Shown here piece by piece: positions 35,469 to 44,317 of a stretch of 64,000 nucleotides of DNA. The position numbers and the translations under genes were made by a program. The stretch spans positions 1-64,000 of the forward strand of contig JAGACK010000014.1 of the NCBI GenBank assembly GCA_017614155.1. The letters are read 5' to 3'. The notes below the pieces were generated by a model. The model searched no databases. It was given only the letters and a program-made list of their open reading frames with translations, and had not been told where the DNA came from. This DNA is from Lachnospiraceae bacterium. Lineage in GTDB: Bacteria; Bacillota; Clostridia; Lachnospirales; Lachnospiraceae. Position 1 is the first letter of the stretch. Each line of letters opens with the position of its first letter.

Positions 35469-35505
35469 GAGCATCCGGATCTTTAAAGGATCAGGGTGCT
35501 CTTTT
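35469..35505 (+). terminator. terminator hairpin
   Basis: GAGCATC..GGATC and GGATC..GGTGCTC pair around TTTAAA and are followed by TTTT. Confidence 0.7.
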
Positions 35506-35523
35506 CAATTGCTGAGCTGCTCG

Positions 35524-35548
35524 AGACAGCAATTATTGCTGTCCTTTT
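35524..35548. terminator. palindromic terminator-like hairpin
   Basis: GACAGCAAT (35524-35532) and ATTGCTGTC (35535-35543) form a near-perfect palindrome followed by CTTTT. It could work in either direction. Confidence 0.55.
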
Positions 35549-35612
35549 CGATTTCGTTTTCGTATAATAAAATATATTTGTTTTTATTATCTGAATGAAC
35601 GGAGGTAACGAT

Positions 35613-36359
35613 ATGTATCTGTCAAGCAAGAAACACATTCTGTCAAATACGCTTATACTGGCAACAGTGATACAGTTTGTATCGGTGATCCTGCAGTTTG
35701 TGATCGCATCAATCCTGCAGGACGGAAGCGGGATCAACGGCATGCCGTCTGATTCGGTCTGGTCGCTGCAGCACACCGTGACAGCTTTTTCCACCATCCT
35801 TATCCTGGTTGTTTTCGTCTTTGCCATAAAGAAGGTCAAGGGATACATAGGCGTGGTCGACAAGGAAGACCGTGCCATGATGGGACGCCTGCAGGAGGAC
35901 AGCTTCGGAGAGGATCTTTCTGCTCTTCCGGGAGAGATGATACAGAAGCTTTTGTTTGTATGGGAGGTAATTCTCGTCGGTGTCGGATTCATGCAGACTC
36001 TTGTACTGGTCATGTACCGCAAGCTGATCGTGGATCTCACCGCTATCGATGAAAGCGGGATGAGCATGACAAAAGTATACGGAAGCATTGACGGCTTCAA
36101 GAACCTCACGATGGTATTTACCCTGCTGCTTGGAATCGTGATCACATCGGTCGTGCTGGAAAACAGACAGTTTACGGTACTGTCGATCGTCATAGCAGTA
36201 TTGTTCCTGGTGGCTTTCTGCATATTTGATGTGAAAAAAGCGGATCTTTTCGGCGTAAGGCCCGGTACTGACTGGAACTCGGTCGTATTTTACCTGATCA
36301 GCACAGTGGGCATGATCATTTTTTCGCTGTACCTGAGGATCAGATACAGGGGGGTATAA
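35613..36359 (+). CDS. hypothetical multi-pass membrane protein
   Basis: 248 aa with about six hydrophobic segments (around 10-35, 50-75, 115-140, 170-190, 195-213, 225-245) and an acidic cytosolic loop (EDRAMMGRLQEDSFGEDLSAL). No family recognised. ATG 35613 is chosen for GGAGG at 35601-35605. It lies between a double terminator and the NHLP-type promoter, so it is its own unit, but proximity suggests a possible link to the exporter downstream. Confidence 0.7.
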   Translation: MYLSSKKHILSNTLILATVIQFVSVILQFVIASILQDGSGINGMPSDSVWSLQHTVTAFSTILILVVFVFAIKKVKGYIGVVDKEDRAMMGRLQEDSFGEDLSALPGEMIQKLLFVWEVILVGVGFMQTLVLVMYRKLIVDLTAIDESGMSMTKVYGSIDGFKNLTMVFTLLLGIVITSVVLENRQFTVLSIVIAVLFLVAFCIFDVKKADLFGVRPGTDWNSVVFYLISTVGMIIFSLYLRIRYRGV

Positions 36360-36365
36360 CCCATT

Positions 36366-36394
36366 TTGACCATATCATAAATAAATGGTAAAAT
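36366..36394 (+). promoter_or_regulatory. promoter of the NHLP-type export operon
   Basis: TTGACC (36366-36371), 17-bp spacer, TAAAAT (36389-36394), ~45 bp upstream of ATG 36438. Confidence 0.6.
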
Positions 36395-36437
36395 CGAAAT
36401 TTGGGTGGTCATTGTTTCAGAAAAAGGAGCGGTTATT

Positions 36438-36665
36438 ATGGATAGCAGCGGTCTTTACAGGGAAAAGAGTCTGGAGAGGGTTTCGTCGCCGGAAAAGCTT
36501 GATGATTATATCAAGGTCGTTTCACCGGGCCTCTGGTTTGTGATAGGCGGCATCATCATATTGCTTTTGGGCCTGCTTGCATGGGCCTCAGTGGGAAGCA
36601 TCCCGGTCACAGATGCGTCGGGAGCTGTCGAGATGGTGCATCCCATAAAGTTCCTGATCAACTAA
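36438..36665 (+). CDS. stub NHLP-type HlyD secretion protein
   Basis: 75 aa. The segment YREKSLERVSSPEKLDDYIK followed by one membrane span (about 32-55) matches the N-terminus of NHLP bacteriocin system HlyD-like proteins, which normally continue for another ~200 residues of coiled coil and lipoyl domain. Here the frame closes at TAA 36663-36665, only 33 bp before the next ORF, so those parts are missing. AAGGAGC supports ATG 36438. It is either a truncated gene or a deliberately short membrane subunit. Confidence 0.7.
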   Translation: MDSSGLYREKSLERVSSPEKLDDYIKVVSPGLWFVIGGIIILLLGLLAWASVGSIPVTDASGAVEMVHPIKFLIN

Positions 36666-36698
36666 AAAAACCGGATAAAGCTTGTCAGGGTATAGAAC

Positions 36699-38882
36699 AT
36701 GAGTGAAAAGAAGAAACTGGTAAAACCGGTCATGCATAAAGTCGCGAGGGTCCCGGTCGTCATGCAGCTGGAGGCTTTAGAGTGCGGCGCGGCCTGTCTT
36801 ACCATGGTGCTTGCTTATTATAAAAAATGGATACCGCTCGAAAAGGTTCGCTCGGACTGCGGAGTATCGCGCGACGGTTCGAATGCGAAAAATGTCCTCA
36901 AAGCGGCAAGGTCCTATGGACTTGAAGCGCAGGGATACCGCCTGGAACCGGAGGTGTTGAGAGATGAGGGGACTTTCCCCTGTATCATACACTGGAATTT
37001 CAATCATTTCGTCGTATGCAACGGCTTCAGGAACGGGATGGCGTATATCAATGATCCCGGCAGGGGTCTGGTTAAGGTTTCGATGGAGGAATTTGACAAG
37101 TCCTTCACGGGTATCTGTCTGGCGTTTGAACCGGGTGAAGGCTTTGAGCCCGGCGGAAAGAAAAAGAGCATGCTCGGGTTTGCGAAAAAGCGCCTGAAGG
37201 GTGCGGCTCCCGCTGTTGCGTTCATCCTGCTCATCATGGTCATCACAAACCTGATGGGGCTGGTAAATCCGGGGCTTTCCAGGATATTCCTCGATCAGAT
37301 CCTCACAGGCTACGATCCGCGCTGGATCACGCCTTTCTTCGTTTTTCTGGCGCTGTTCTCGCTGCTCCAGATCATCGTTGCGTGGATCCAGGCCATCTAT
37401 ATGCTCCGTATCAACGGAAAGATGGCAGTCGTCGGCAACACCTCATATATGTGGAAGGTGCTGCGTCTTCCCATAGAGTTCTTCTCGCAGAGGATGGCGG
37501 GTGATATTACCCAGAGACAGGCAACCAACGCCTCCATTGCGCAGAATCTCGTAAACACGATAGCCCCTCTCTTCATTGATACGGTAATGCTGTTCTTCTA
37601 TCTTTTCATTATGATCAGATACAGCCCGATCCTTACCGTTGTGGGCATCGTTTCCATAATAGTGAATCTTTTCATGTCAGCTGTCATGGCTCAGAAAAGG
37701 GTGAATATCACCAGGGTACAGATGAGGGATGCCGGAAAGCTTTCGGGAACAGCTGTATCCGGGATAGAGATGATAGAGACAATAAAATCGAGCGGAGCCG
37801 AGAACGGCTTTTTCGGGAGATGGTCAGGCTACCAGGCAAGCGTCAATTCCAGCCAGATGGAGTTTGAGAATGTGACCGTCCTTTATTCGCTTATCCCTTC
37901 CGCAGTCGAGACCATCACGGATGCGGCAGTGCTCATGCTCGGCGTCTATCTGACCATGAAAGGCCAGTTTACCATAGGTATGATCATGGGCTTCCAGGGA
38001 TATCTGGCTGCTTTCATGTCGCCTGCGAACACACTGATAAATGCAGGACAGAGCATTCAGGAAATGCGCACGCAGATGGAAAGGATAGAGGATGTCATGG
38101 AATATCCCGAGTCGGTCGAGCAGAAGGATGAGATCGATGATGAGGATGTGGTATATGACAAGCTGAAGGGAAATGTGGAATTAAAGAACATCACCTTCGG
38201 CTATTCAAAGCTTGGCGAACCGCTGATAAAGGATTTTTCGCTTACGATGAAGCCCGGCAGCAGGATAGCCCTGGTCGGAAGCTCGGGCTGCGGAAAGTCA
38301 ACGATATCAAAGCTGCTCTGTGGGCTCTATGAACCCTGGAGCGGGCAGATCCTCTATGACGGCAAGGAGAAAAAAGAGTATGACAGGAGCGTATTTACGG
38401 GGTCGTTAGCTGTAGTCGACCAGGATATCATACTTTTTGAGGATACGATAGCAAATAATATAAAAATGTGGGACAAGTCCATAGAGGATTTTGAGATGAT
38501 CATGGCTGCGCGCGATGCACAGATCCATGAGGATATCATCGTGCGTGAGGGAGGTTATGATTATAAGATAACCGAAGGCGGAAAGGATTTTTCGGGCGGA
38601 CAGAGGCAGAGGCTCGAGATCGCCAGAGTCCTTGCGCAGGATCCCACGATCATAATACTGGACGAAGCGACCAGCGCGCTTGATGCCAGGACCGAATATG
38701 AGGTCGTGAAATCGATAAAGGATCGCGGTATCACCTGTCTGGTGGTCGCTCACAGGCTTTCCACCATCCGTGACTGTGACGAGATCATAGTGCTTGACAG
38801 AGGAAACGTGGTGGAACGCGGCACACACGAGGAGTTGTACGCAAAGGGCGGTTATTATACCGAACTTGTAAGCAGCGAATAG
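36699..38882 (+). CDS. NHLP-family peptidase-containing ABC exporter (PCAT)
   Basis: 727 aa. N-terminal C39 peptidase: Gln23 and Cys29 (LEALECGAACL), His103 (NHFVV) and Asp119 (NDPGRG), all needed to cut double-glycine leaders. A six-helix membrane domain follows (about 165-440). The ATPase has Walker A GSSGCGKST, signature FSGGQRQRLEIA, Walker B IIILDEATSALD and switch His in VVAHRLS. It exports a leader-cleaved peptide; the precursor gene was not found here. It pairs with the next ABC gene. Confidence 0.93.
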   Translation: MSEKKKLVKPVMHKVARVPVVMQLEALECGAACLTMVLAYYKKWIPLEKVRSDCGVSRDGSNAKNVLKAARSYGLEAQGYRLEPEVLRDEGTFPCIIHWNFNHFVVCNGFRNGMAYINDPGRGLVKVSMEEFDKSFTGICLAFEPGEGFEPGGKKKSMLGFAKKRLKGAAPAVAFILLIMVITNLMGLVNPGLSRIFLDQILTGYDPRWITPFFVFLALFSLLQIIVAWIQAIYMLRINGKMAVVGNTSYMWKVLRLPIEFFSQRMAGDITQRQATNASIAQNLVNTIAPLFIDTVMLFFYLFIMIRYSPILTVVGIVSIIVNLFMSAVMAQKRVNITRVQMRDAGKLSGTAVSGIEMIETIKSSGAENGFFGRWSGYQASVNSSQMEFENVTVLYSLIPSAVETITDAAVLMLGVYLTMKGQFTIGMIMGFQGYLAAFMSPANTLINAGQSIQEMRTQMERIEDVMEYPESVEQKDEIDDEDVVYDKLKGNVELKNITFGYSKLGEPLIKDFSLTMKPGSRIALVGSSGCGKSTISKLLCGLYEPWSGQILYDGKEKKEYDRSVFTGSLAVVDQDIILFEDTIANNIKMWDKSIEDFEMIMAARDAQIHEDIIVREGGYDYKITEGGKDFSGGQRQRLEIARVLAQDPTIIILDEATSALDARTEYEVVKSIKDRGITCLVVAHRLSTIRDCDEIIVLDRGNVVERGTHEELYAKGGYYTELVSSE

Positions 38883-38901
38883 GCAGTCCCGGGGAGGCAG
38901 A

Positions 38902-41094
38902 ATGGGTTGGTTTGACGAACAGATCCGACTGAGAAAAATAAGTGATGAGGAAGCTTTTACCGAATCCTTCATAAATATCGCGGGTTCAGTCATGGGCTCA
39001 AAGGTATCCATGCTTCTTTTTGACGAGAGACAGGTCATAAAGAATGCCATTGATGAGATACTGAAGTATTATCATGTCAAAAGCAGCGAGATTCCTGCGG
39101 AGATAACCGAACTGACGGCGCAGCTCGACTATGTGCTGCGGCCCCATGGCATCATGTACAGAAGCGTAACTCTTTCCGGGAAATGGTATGCCAATGCGAT
39201 AGGAGCCATGCTCGGAAAAAGAAAGTCTGACGGAAGCCCCGTAGCTTTCATACCGGACAAGGTAAAAGGCTATGTATTCCTGAACACGCAGACCGGAAGA
39301 TACGAGAAGGTCTCATCATCAAACAGGGATCTTTTTGAGGCTGAGGCCGTCACTTTCTACAAGCCGTTTCCGCAGACAAAGCTCAGGCTGAAGGATTTAG
39401 TACTTTATATGATCGGGTGCATAACACCCTCCGATGTGGCTTATGCCGTGATACTGACTGCAGTGGCAACGGTCATCGGCATGCTGGTCCCGAAGATAAA
39501 CAGCATCATCTTTTCAAATGTGGTGACATCGGGAAGCGTTTCGATCCTTATGGGAATTACCGTGCTCCTCATATGCACGGGCCTGTCCATGATCCTTTTT
39601 TCGGCCGCAAAGACACTGTGCATGACAAGGATCAACACGAGGATGAGCGTGTATGTGGAGTCGGCGACGATGATGAGGATCCTGTCGCTTCCGGCGAATT
39701 TCTTCAGGGATTTTGGCGCCGGTGAGCTGGCATCAAAGATGGGCTACATGGAATCGATCTGTTCCATGCTGATATCAACGGTAATGTCAACGGCTCTGAC
39801 AAGCGTCTTTTCACTTATTTATATCTTTCAGATATTCAGGTTCGCGCCGGCGCTCGTTGCTCCTGCGCTGCTGATAATACTGACAACGATCCTGGTTTCA
39901 TTCATCACGACCCTGGTCCAGATGAAGATAAGCAGGAAAAGCATGGAACTGATGTCAAAGGAGAGCGGCATGACCTTTGCGCTTGTCTCCGGCATCCAGA
40001 AGATCCGCCTGGCCGGCGCCGAAAAGAGGGCCTTTGCCAGATGGGGGAATCTTTATGCGGAGGAGGCGGCTTATTCCTATGATCCGCCCATGCTCATCAA
40101 GATCAACCCGGTGATTACGCTGACGGTATCTCTGGTCGGCACCCTTGTCATTCAGTATATCGCAGCCAGAAGCCATGTGACTGTGGCTGATTACTATGCT
40201 TTCAACTCTGCCTACGGTATCGTAAACGGAGCTTTCATGGGCTTTGCCGGCATGGCTTTGCAGGTTGCGCAGATCAAGCCTGTGCTTGACCAGATCAAAC
40301 CCATCCTTGAAGCGGAACCGGAATGCTCGGACAACAAACAGGTGCTGACCCATATAGGCGGCAGCGTGGAGCTCAACAATGTGTCCTTCAGATACGGGGA
40401 CGACCTGCCGATGGTAATTGATGATCTTTCCCTGAAGATCAGGTCAGGACAGTATGTTGCAATAGTGGGAAAGACGGGCTGTGGGAAGTCAACCCTCATG
40501 AGACTGCTGCTGGGATTTGAAAAACCCATGAAGGGCGCGATATATTATGACGGCAGGGACATCAATACGATAGACCTGAAGTCCCTTCGAAAGAACATCG
40601 GTTCCGTGACCCAGAACGGAAAGCTCTTTTCGGGTGATCTTTTGGAGAATATACTGATCTCGGCGCCCCAGCTGACTCTTGACGATGCCTGGGAAGCAGC
40701 GGAGATGGCAGGGATCGCCGATGACATCAGGGCGATGCCCATGGGGATGTTCACCTATGTGGCAGAGGGCGGAGTCGGCATATCCGGCGGTCAGAAACAG
40801 AGGGTGATGATCGCAAGGGCTGTAGCCCCCAAGCCAAAGATACTGATGTTTGATGAGGCAACCAGCGCCCTTGACAATATAACCCAGAAAAAGGTCGCAG
40901 ATGCCCTGGCTTCCCTGAAATGTACAAGGATCGTCATTGCTCACAGGCTTTCAACCATAAAAGACTGTGACAGGATCATAGTCCTTGACGGAGGAAAAAT
41001 CATCGAGGACGGGACCTACGACGAGCTGATCAGACAGAAGGGATTTTTTGCGGAACTTGTCGAAAGACAGAGGATCGATACAGACAGTGACTGA
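38902..41094 (+). CDS. NHLP-family second ABC exporter subunit
   Basis: 730 aa. The N-terminal ~165 residues are a soluble extension typical of the second NHLP exporter subunit. The membrane domain spans about 170-440. The ATPase has Walker A GKTGCGKST, signature ISGGQKQRVMIA, Walker B ILMFDEATSALD and VIAHRLS. There is no C39 peptidase. A ribosome site GGGGAGG lies 5-12 nt before ATG 38902. It forms a pair with the upstream PCAT exporter. Confidence 0.92.
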   Translation: MGWFDEQIRLRKISDEEAFTESFINIAGSVMGSKVSMLLFDERQVIKNAIDEILKYYHVKSSEIPAEITELTAQLDYVLRPHGIMYRSVTLSGKWYANAIGAMLGKRKSDGSPVAFIPDKVKGYVFLNTQTGRYEKVSSSNRDLFEAEAVTFYKPFPQTKLRLKDLVLYMIGCITPSDVAYAVILTAVATVIGMLVPKINSIIFSNVVTSGSVSILMGITVLLICTGLSMILFSAAKTLCMTRINTRMSVYVESATMMRILSLPANFFRDFGAGELASKMGYMESICSMLISTVMSTALTSVFSLIYIFQIFRFAPALVAPALLIILTTILVSFITTLVQMKISRKSMELMSKESGMTFALVSGIQKIRLAGAEKRAFARWGNLYAEEAAYSYDPPMLIKINPVITLTVSLVGTLVIQYIAARSHVTVADYYAFNSAYGIVNGAFMGFAGMALQVAQIKPVLDQIKPILEAEPECSDNKQVLTHIGGSVELNNVSFRYGDDLPMVIDDLSLKIRSGQYVAIVGKTGCGKSTLMRLLLGFEKPMKGAIYYDGRDINTIDLKSLRKNIGSVTQNGKLFSGDLLENILISAPQLTLDDAWEAAEMAGIADDIRAMPMGMFTYVAEGGVGISGGQKQRVMIARAVAPKPKILMFDEATSALDNITQKKVADALASLKCTRIVIAHRLSTIKDCDRIIVLDGGKIIEDGTYDELIRQKGFFAELVERQRIDTDSD

Positions 41095-41194
41095 ATCAAC
41101 ATACAAGGATTGCCGCCGATGAGATGCCCCTTCGGGGCGCGGCAGCAGGTAGGCAAGGCGCTAAAGCGCCTCACAAAAGAGAGGAGTATTTATC

Positions 41195-42790
41195 ATGAAA
41201 AAAAAGATCGTTTCAATCGTACTTGCGCTGACCGTGTCGGGTATCCTGATGTGCGCCTGCAGCAGCACGGCGCCGGCGCCTGAACCGGAGAAAGAAGCGC
41301 AGGAGGAGAAGACGGAAACCGAAAGCGAACCTGAAAAGGAAGCTGAGCCTGATAAGGAGCCTGAGGCTGAAAAAGAGGCTGAAAAGAAGGATGAAACTGC
41401 AGCAGCGCCGGAGGGGCTGGGACTTACCATCACAAAGGAATTTGTCAGCCGCACGGATGATGAGGGCAAGGTCGTAGCTTACGGATATTATCCTGTTATC
41501 AAGTCAGAGGGAAAGGATCATGAAAAGCTTGCAGCTGCCCTTGATGACATGACAGCAAAGCTGAAGGCCGATGTCGAGAGCAACCTTGATGATATCGAAG
41601 GCATGGCAAAGGAAGACATAGCAAACGGCAGGGATCTGCCGGGCGGTTATTATACATACTATTGTGAGCCACTGGTCACCAGGGGAGATGAGAATGTGCT
41701 CAGCATAGTGTTTACCTATGATACATATTCGGGCGGAGCTCATCCTTCGGAATGGTACCTCACAAAGAACTTTGATGCAAAGACCGGCGAGGAGCTTCAT
41801 ATCGCGAATGTAATAACCGATCCTTCAGCGCTGCCAAAGGTCCTGTCTGAAAAGCTGCTTTCCGAATATGACAAGGAGATCTTTTTTGACGAGGATGTGG
41901 ATAAGCTGATAAGGGAAGGCTATGAAGAAGATCAGAACTATGAGTATACGCTTGACAACAGCGGGATCTGCTTCTATTTCTCACAGTATCAGCTGGCGCC
42001 GTATGCGTCCGGCGCGCAGATCACCGTTCTGGGATATGATGAGTATGCTGACCTTGTGAAGGAAGAGTATGCAAAGAAAGACGGTGATTATATAGAAGGG
42101 ATCGTCCCTCAGAAGAAATATACCGCTTCCGGAAAGAATGTATTCTCGCTGTTTTATTATCCGAACTCTGATGATGATTATGAATATGAACTCGATTATA
42201 CCTTTAACGGAAAGGACGGCAGTGAGAACATCACCTGCTGCGGCATGCAGCCTTATATAGTGAAAAAGGGAAACAATTACTATCTCTATCTGAATGAACT
42301 TCAGATGAACGATTATCAGTCCATAGATGTCTATACGATAGAAGACAGCGGATTTAAGAAGAAGGGTACCTGTGAAAGAGGTTTCAGATATCTGGGACCG
42401 ACAGATCCGGAAAACTTTGATCTTGCCGGCAGGACGGATATGCTTTCCACCAATGAAACATACAGATCCTATCGCGTGGGTGATGACGGCATGCCCGTGC
42501 CGAATGAGGAATATGACCATATCATAGGCTCCGTATCGGAAAAGCTGACGCTGAAGAAGGATATCGAGGCTGAGGTATATGCGGACGAGAATGCGACGGA
42601 ATCCAAAAAGGAGACCCTCGAAAAGGGAACGGTCCTTTATTATCTGAGGACTGACAATGAGACCTTTGTGGATATGAAGACCGAAGACGGAAGGGTGGTA
42701 CGGTTCCATCCCGAGACAAAGGAGTATCCGCAGACCGTAGACGGCACCGATATCGAGGAGCTCTTTGACGGCGTCATGTTCGCGGGTTGA
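41195..42790 (+). CDS. DUF4163/DUF3298-like (RsiV-type) lipoprotein
   Basis: 531 aa. Signal peptide with a lipobox-like MCAC at about residues 20-23, then a Glu/Lys/Pro-rich linker (about 30-65). The domain from ~75 to 285 resembles DUF4163 plus DUF3298 (TYDTYSGGAHPSEWYLTKNFD; GGAHP signature). These domains occur in RsiV anti-sigma factors and PdaC wall deacetylases as lysozyme or wall-sensing modules. The remaining ~240 residues are beta-rich with no known family. AAAGAGAGGAG precedes ATG 41195. It may share the transcript with the exporter. Confidence 0.8.
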   Translation: MKKKIVSIVLALTVSGILMCACSSTAPAPEPEKEAQEEKTETESEPEKEAEPDKEPEAEKEAEKKDETAAAPEGLGLTITKEFVSRTDDEGKVVAYGYYPVIKSEGKDHEKLAAALDDMTAKLKADVESNLDDIEGMAKEDIANGRDLPGGYYTYYCEPLVTRGDENVLSIVFTYDTYSGGAHPSEWYLTKNFDAKTGEELHIANVITDPSALPKVLSEKLLSEYDKEIFFDEDVDKLIREGYEEDQNYEYTLDNSGICFYFSQYQLAPYASGAQITVLGYDEYADLVKEEYAKKDGDYIEGIVPQKKYTASGKNVFSLFYYPNSDDDYEYELDYTFNGKDGSENITCCGMQPYIVKKGNNYYLYLNELQMNDYQSIDVYTIEDSGFKKKGTCERGFRYLGPTDPENFDLAGRTDMLSTNETYRSYRVGDDGMPVPNEEYDHIIGSVSEKLTLKKDIEAEVYADENATESKKETLEKGTVLYYLRTDNETFVDMKTEDGRVVRFHPETKEYPQTVDGTDIEELFDGVMFAG

Positions 42791-42871
42791 AAAAATACCA
42801 TTTTTACATTTATGTTGTTCACGATAGAAAAAACAACCGGCATAAGTCTATATAATCTTTTTTGATAATTT

Positions 42872-43040
42872 CAGGCATCGGGATCTGCGTTTCTGTGTAT
42901 TTCCGATGCCTGATGCTATGTGATCAGTCATTTTCAGGCATCGGGATCTGCGTTTCTGTGTATTTCCGATGCCTGATACTATGTGATCAGTCATTTTCGG
43001 GCATCGGGATTCGCGTTTCTGTGTATTTCCGATGCCTGCA
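42872..43040. repeat. 63-bp tandem hairpin array (three copies)
   Basis: Copies start at 42872, 42935 and 42998 with 63-bp period. Each has 10-bp arms CAGGCATCGG and CCGATGCCTG (CGGGCATCGG in copy three) around a 21-nt loop, then a linker containing TGATCAGTCA. The arms share GGCATCGG/CCGATGCC with the 73-bp array at 22.4 kb but the loops differ. It sits between the lipoprotein gene and the candidate RNA promoter. Confidence 0.85.
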
Positions 43041-43091
43041 GCTGTAAAAAATGCTCATACTACGAGTACCGGCATTGATTGTTTACGATAT

Positions 43092-43105
43092 ATTGTGTAC
43101 ACAAT
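43092..43105. promoter_or_regulatory. 14-bp perfect palindrome
   Basis: ATTGTGTACACAAT, ~55 bp upstream of the -35 of the candidate RNA gene. The TGTACA centre resembles GntR-family sites; regulator unknown. Confidence 0.35.
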
Positions 43106-43159
43106 TCAGTCAAAAGTGGATTGTATTTAGATAAATACAAAAAATAATCAAAAAATGTG

Positions 43160-43188
43160 TTGACAATTATATAAGGGTGCTATATAAT
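43160..43188 (+). promoter_or_regulatory. consensus sigma-A promoter of the candidate RNA gene
   Basis: TTGACA (43160-43165), exactly 17 bp, TATAAT (43183-43188). This is the best promoter in the window, yet no protein gene with a ribosome site follows for ~700 bp. Confidence 0.85.
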
Positions 43189-43194
43189 TCAATC

Positions 43195-43820
43195 ATAGAT
43201 AACAGCAAGAGATAAAAAACAAACGGACCGATTACCAGGACGGTCAGAAAGAAAAAGGTTAGTGAGGAATTTTGGTTAAGCCCTTCGTAAAGAAGGAGGG
43301 CCGATAATCGAAAGGAGGTACGGACCACCGGACAATCAGACATAGAGCTTGAGCTTTAAGGCTGACCGGAAAGAAGCACAGGCGTTGATGAAAATTGAAT
43401 ACCCTATATTGACCAGACGAAGGGGGAAAGGGATCACAGCCAGAGAAGTGGTTGTATCCTGATAACCGGGAGCTGTTAATATAGAGAGACGAACGGCAGA
43501 GAGTGATGAGCTTTGTCGGGAGTCACCGAAGTAAGAAGTTTTAGGCAACGCGACATTTTAATCTATCAGGTTTTCCGCAGTGCAGAAATGATGGCAAAAA
43601 TTCCGTATGAGATGTCCTATCATAGAGATGAGGACGAAGCGCCATAGAAGAGTTGAGAGCATTACGGGGAACGGAAAGAGGTACAGTCCAATGGGATGTG
43701 AAGAAGAAATATCGAGTATTTAAGGCGGAGGCGTTCGAAAGAGTCGTCTCCGTCTTAAGTTTAAAAAATATGCGTGTTTGTGACGACGATTGCGGGAGCG
43801 AAGCGAAGTGATCGTCTTTT
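43195..43820 (+). ncRNA. candidate large structured non-coding RNA (~600 nt)
   Basis: From the consensus promoter to terminator hairpins there is no plausible coding frame on the plus strand: frames close often and no ATG has both a ribosome site and length. The sequence is purine-rich with local hairpins, for example GCCCTTC/GAAGGAGGGC near 43280-43301 and a GGCGGAGG..CCGTCT stem at 43721-43757. The 3' end has GACGAT/ATCGTC (43785-43816) followed by a T run. Size and isolation fit the ornate large RNAs of Firmicutes such as ROOL or OLE, but no class could be assigned by eye. tmRNA, RNase P, 6S and group I/II intron cores were looked for and not found. Confidence 0.65.
43721..43757 (+). terminator. 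hairpin near 3' end of candidate RNA
   Basis: TAAGGCGGAGGCG pairs with CGTCTCCGTCTTA around an 11-nt loop. Only a short T run follows, so it may be a structural stem rather than the final terminator. Confidence 0.5.
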
Positions 43821-43822
43821 TT
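43785..43822 (+). terminator. rho-independent terminator
   Basis: GACGAT (43785) and ATCGTC (43811-43816) close a 20-nt loop with inner pairing and run into TTTTTTATTTT. Likely end of the candidate RNA. Confidence 0.6.
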
Positions 43823-43850
43823 ATTTTACACTCCCATGTATTAAGAAAAA

Positions 43851-43876
43851 ACGACACAAAAAACCGTCCCCTGTGT
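43851..43876. repeat. related short palindrome variant
   Basis: ACGACACAAAAAACC and GTCCCCTGTGTT form the same design as the GGAGAC family (GACA..CCGTCCCC..TGT) with different arms. It lies just upstream of the thioesterase gene. Confidence 0.4.
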
Positions 43877-43905
43877 TATAGTGGACAGGAAAGAGAGGTT
43901 TTACT

Positions 43906-44304
43906 ATGGGAACATTCAGTTCACTCGAGGAGGCAAGGGAGTATTTCAAAGGCGACAGGTTCGCTACCGACAGCGGGATGGTGCTCGATGAATTCGGGGA
44001 CGGCACCGCAAGCTGCAGCGTGGAGCTTGGCGAAGGCCACAGGAACGCAAACGGCGGGATCATGGGCGGAGTGATGTTCACCCTGGCGGATTTTGCCTTT
44101 GCGGTGGCTGCAAATAATAAACACATGCCGACAGTGGCGCAGCAGGTTTCGATCAACTATCTGAATGCCGCAAAAAGCGGCAGGCTTACCGCAAAAGCCT
44201 CATGCATCAAGGACGGAAGGAGCACCTGCGTTTACAATGTGGATGTGACCGATGATTCCGGGCGTGACATAGCGCGCTTTACGGCAACAGGCTTCAAGCT
44301 CTGA
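43906..44304 (+). CDS. PaaI-type hotdog thioesterase
   Basis: 132 aa, a single hotdog domain. GHRNANGGIMGGVMFTLADFAFA is the family signature (the N-G-G-x-x-H/M-G-G active-site turn and helix), and VSINYLNAAKSGRLTAKA is the following strand pair. It probably hydrolyses acyl-CoA thioesters. GAAAGAGAGG precedes ATG. It is 13 bp upstream of a methyltransferase gene, suggesting one transcript. Confidence 0.88.
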   Translation: MGTFSSLEEAREYFKGDRFATDSGMVLDEFGDGTASCSVELGEGHRNANGGIMGGVMFTLADFAFAVAANNKHMPTVAQQVSINYLNAAKSGRLTAKASCIKDGRSTCVYNVDVTDDSGRDIARFTATGFKL

Positions 44305-44317
44305 AAGGATTTGTATC

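Noticed and set aside
41101..41190. Hairpins between the second exporter gene and the lipoprotein as a terminator
   Set aside because: GC-rich stems (GCCCC/GGGGC, GGCGC/GCGCC) are present but no T run follows, so termination is doubtful.
42872..43040. CRISPR array
   Set aside because: Only three copies, whole 63-bp units repeat including the would-be spacers, and there are no cas genes.
43336..43548. 70-codon minus-strand ORF inside the candidate RNA
   Set aside because: No ribosome site, no recognisable protein features, opposite to the strong promoter.
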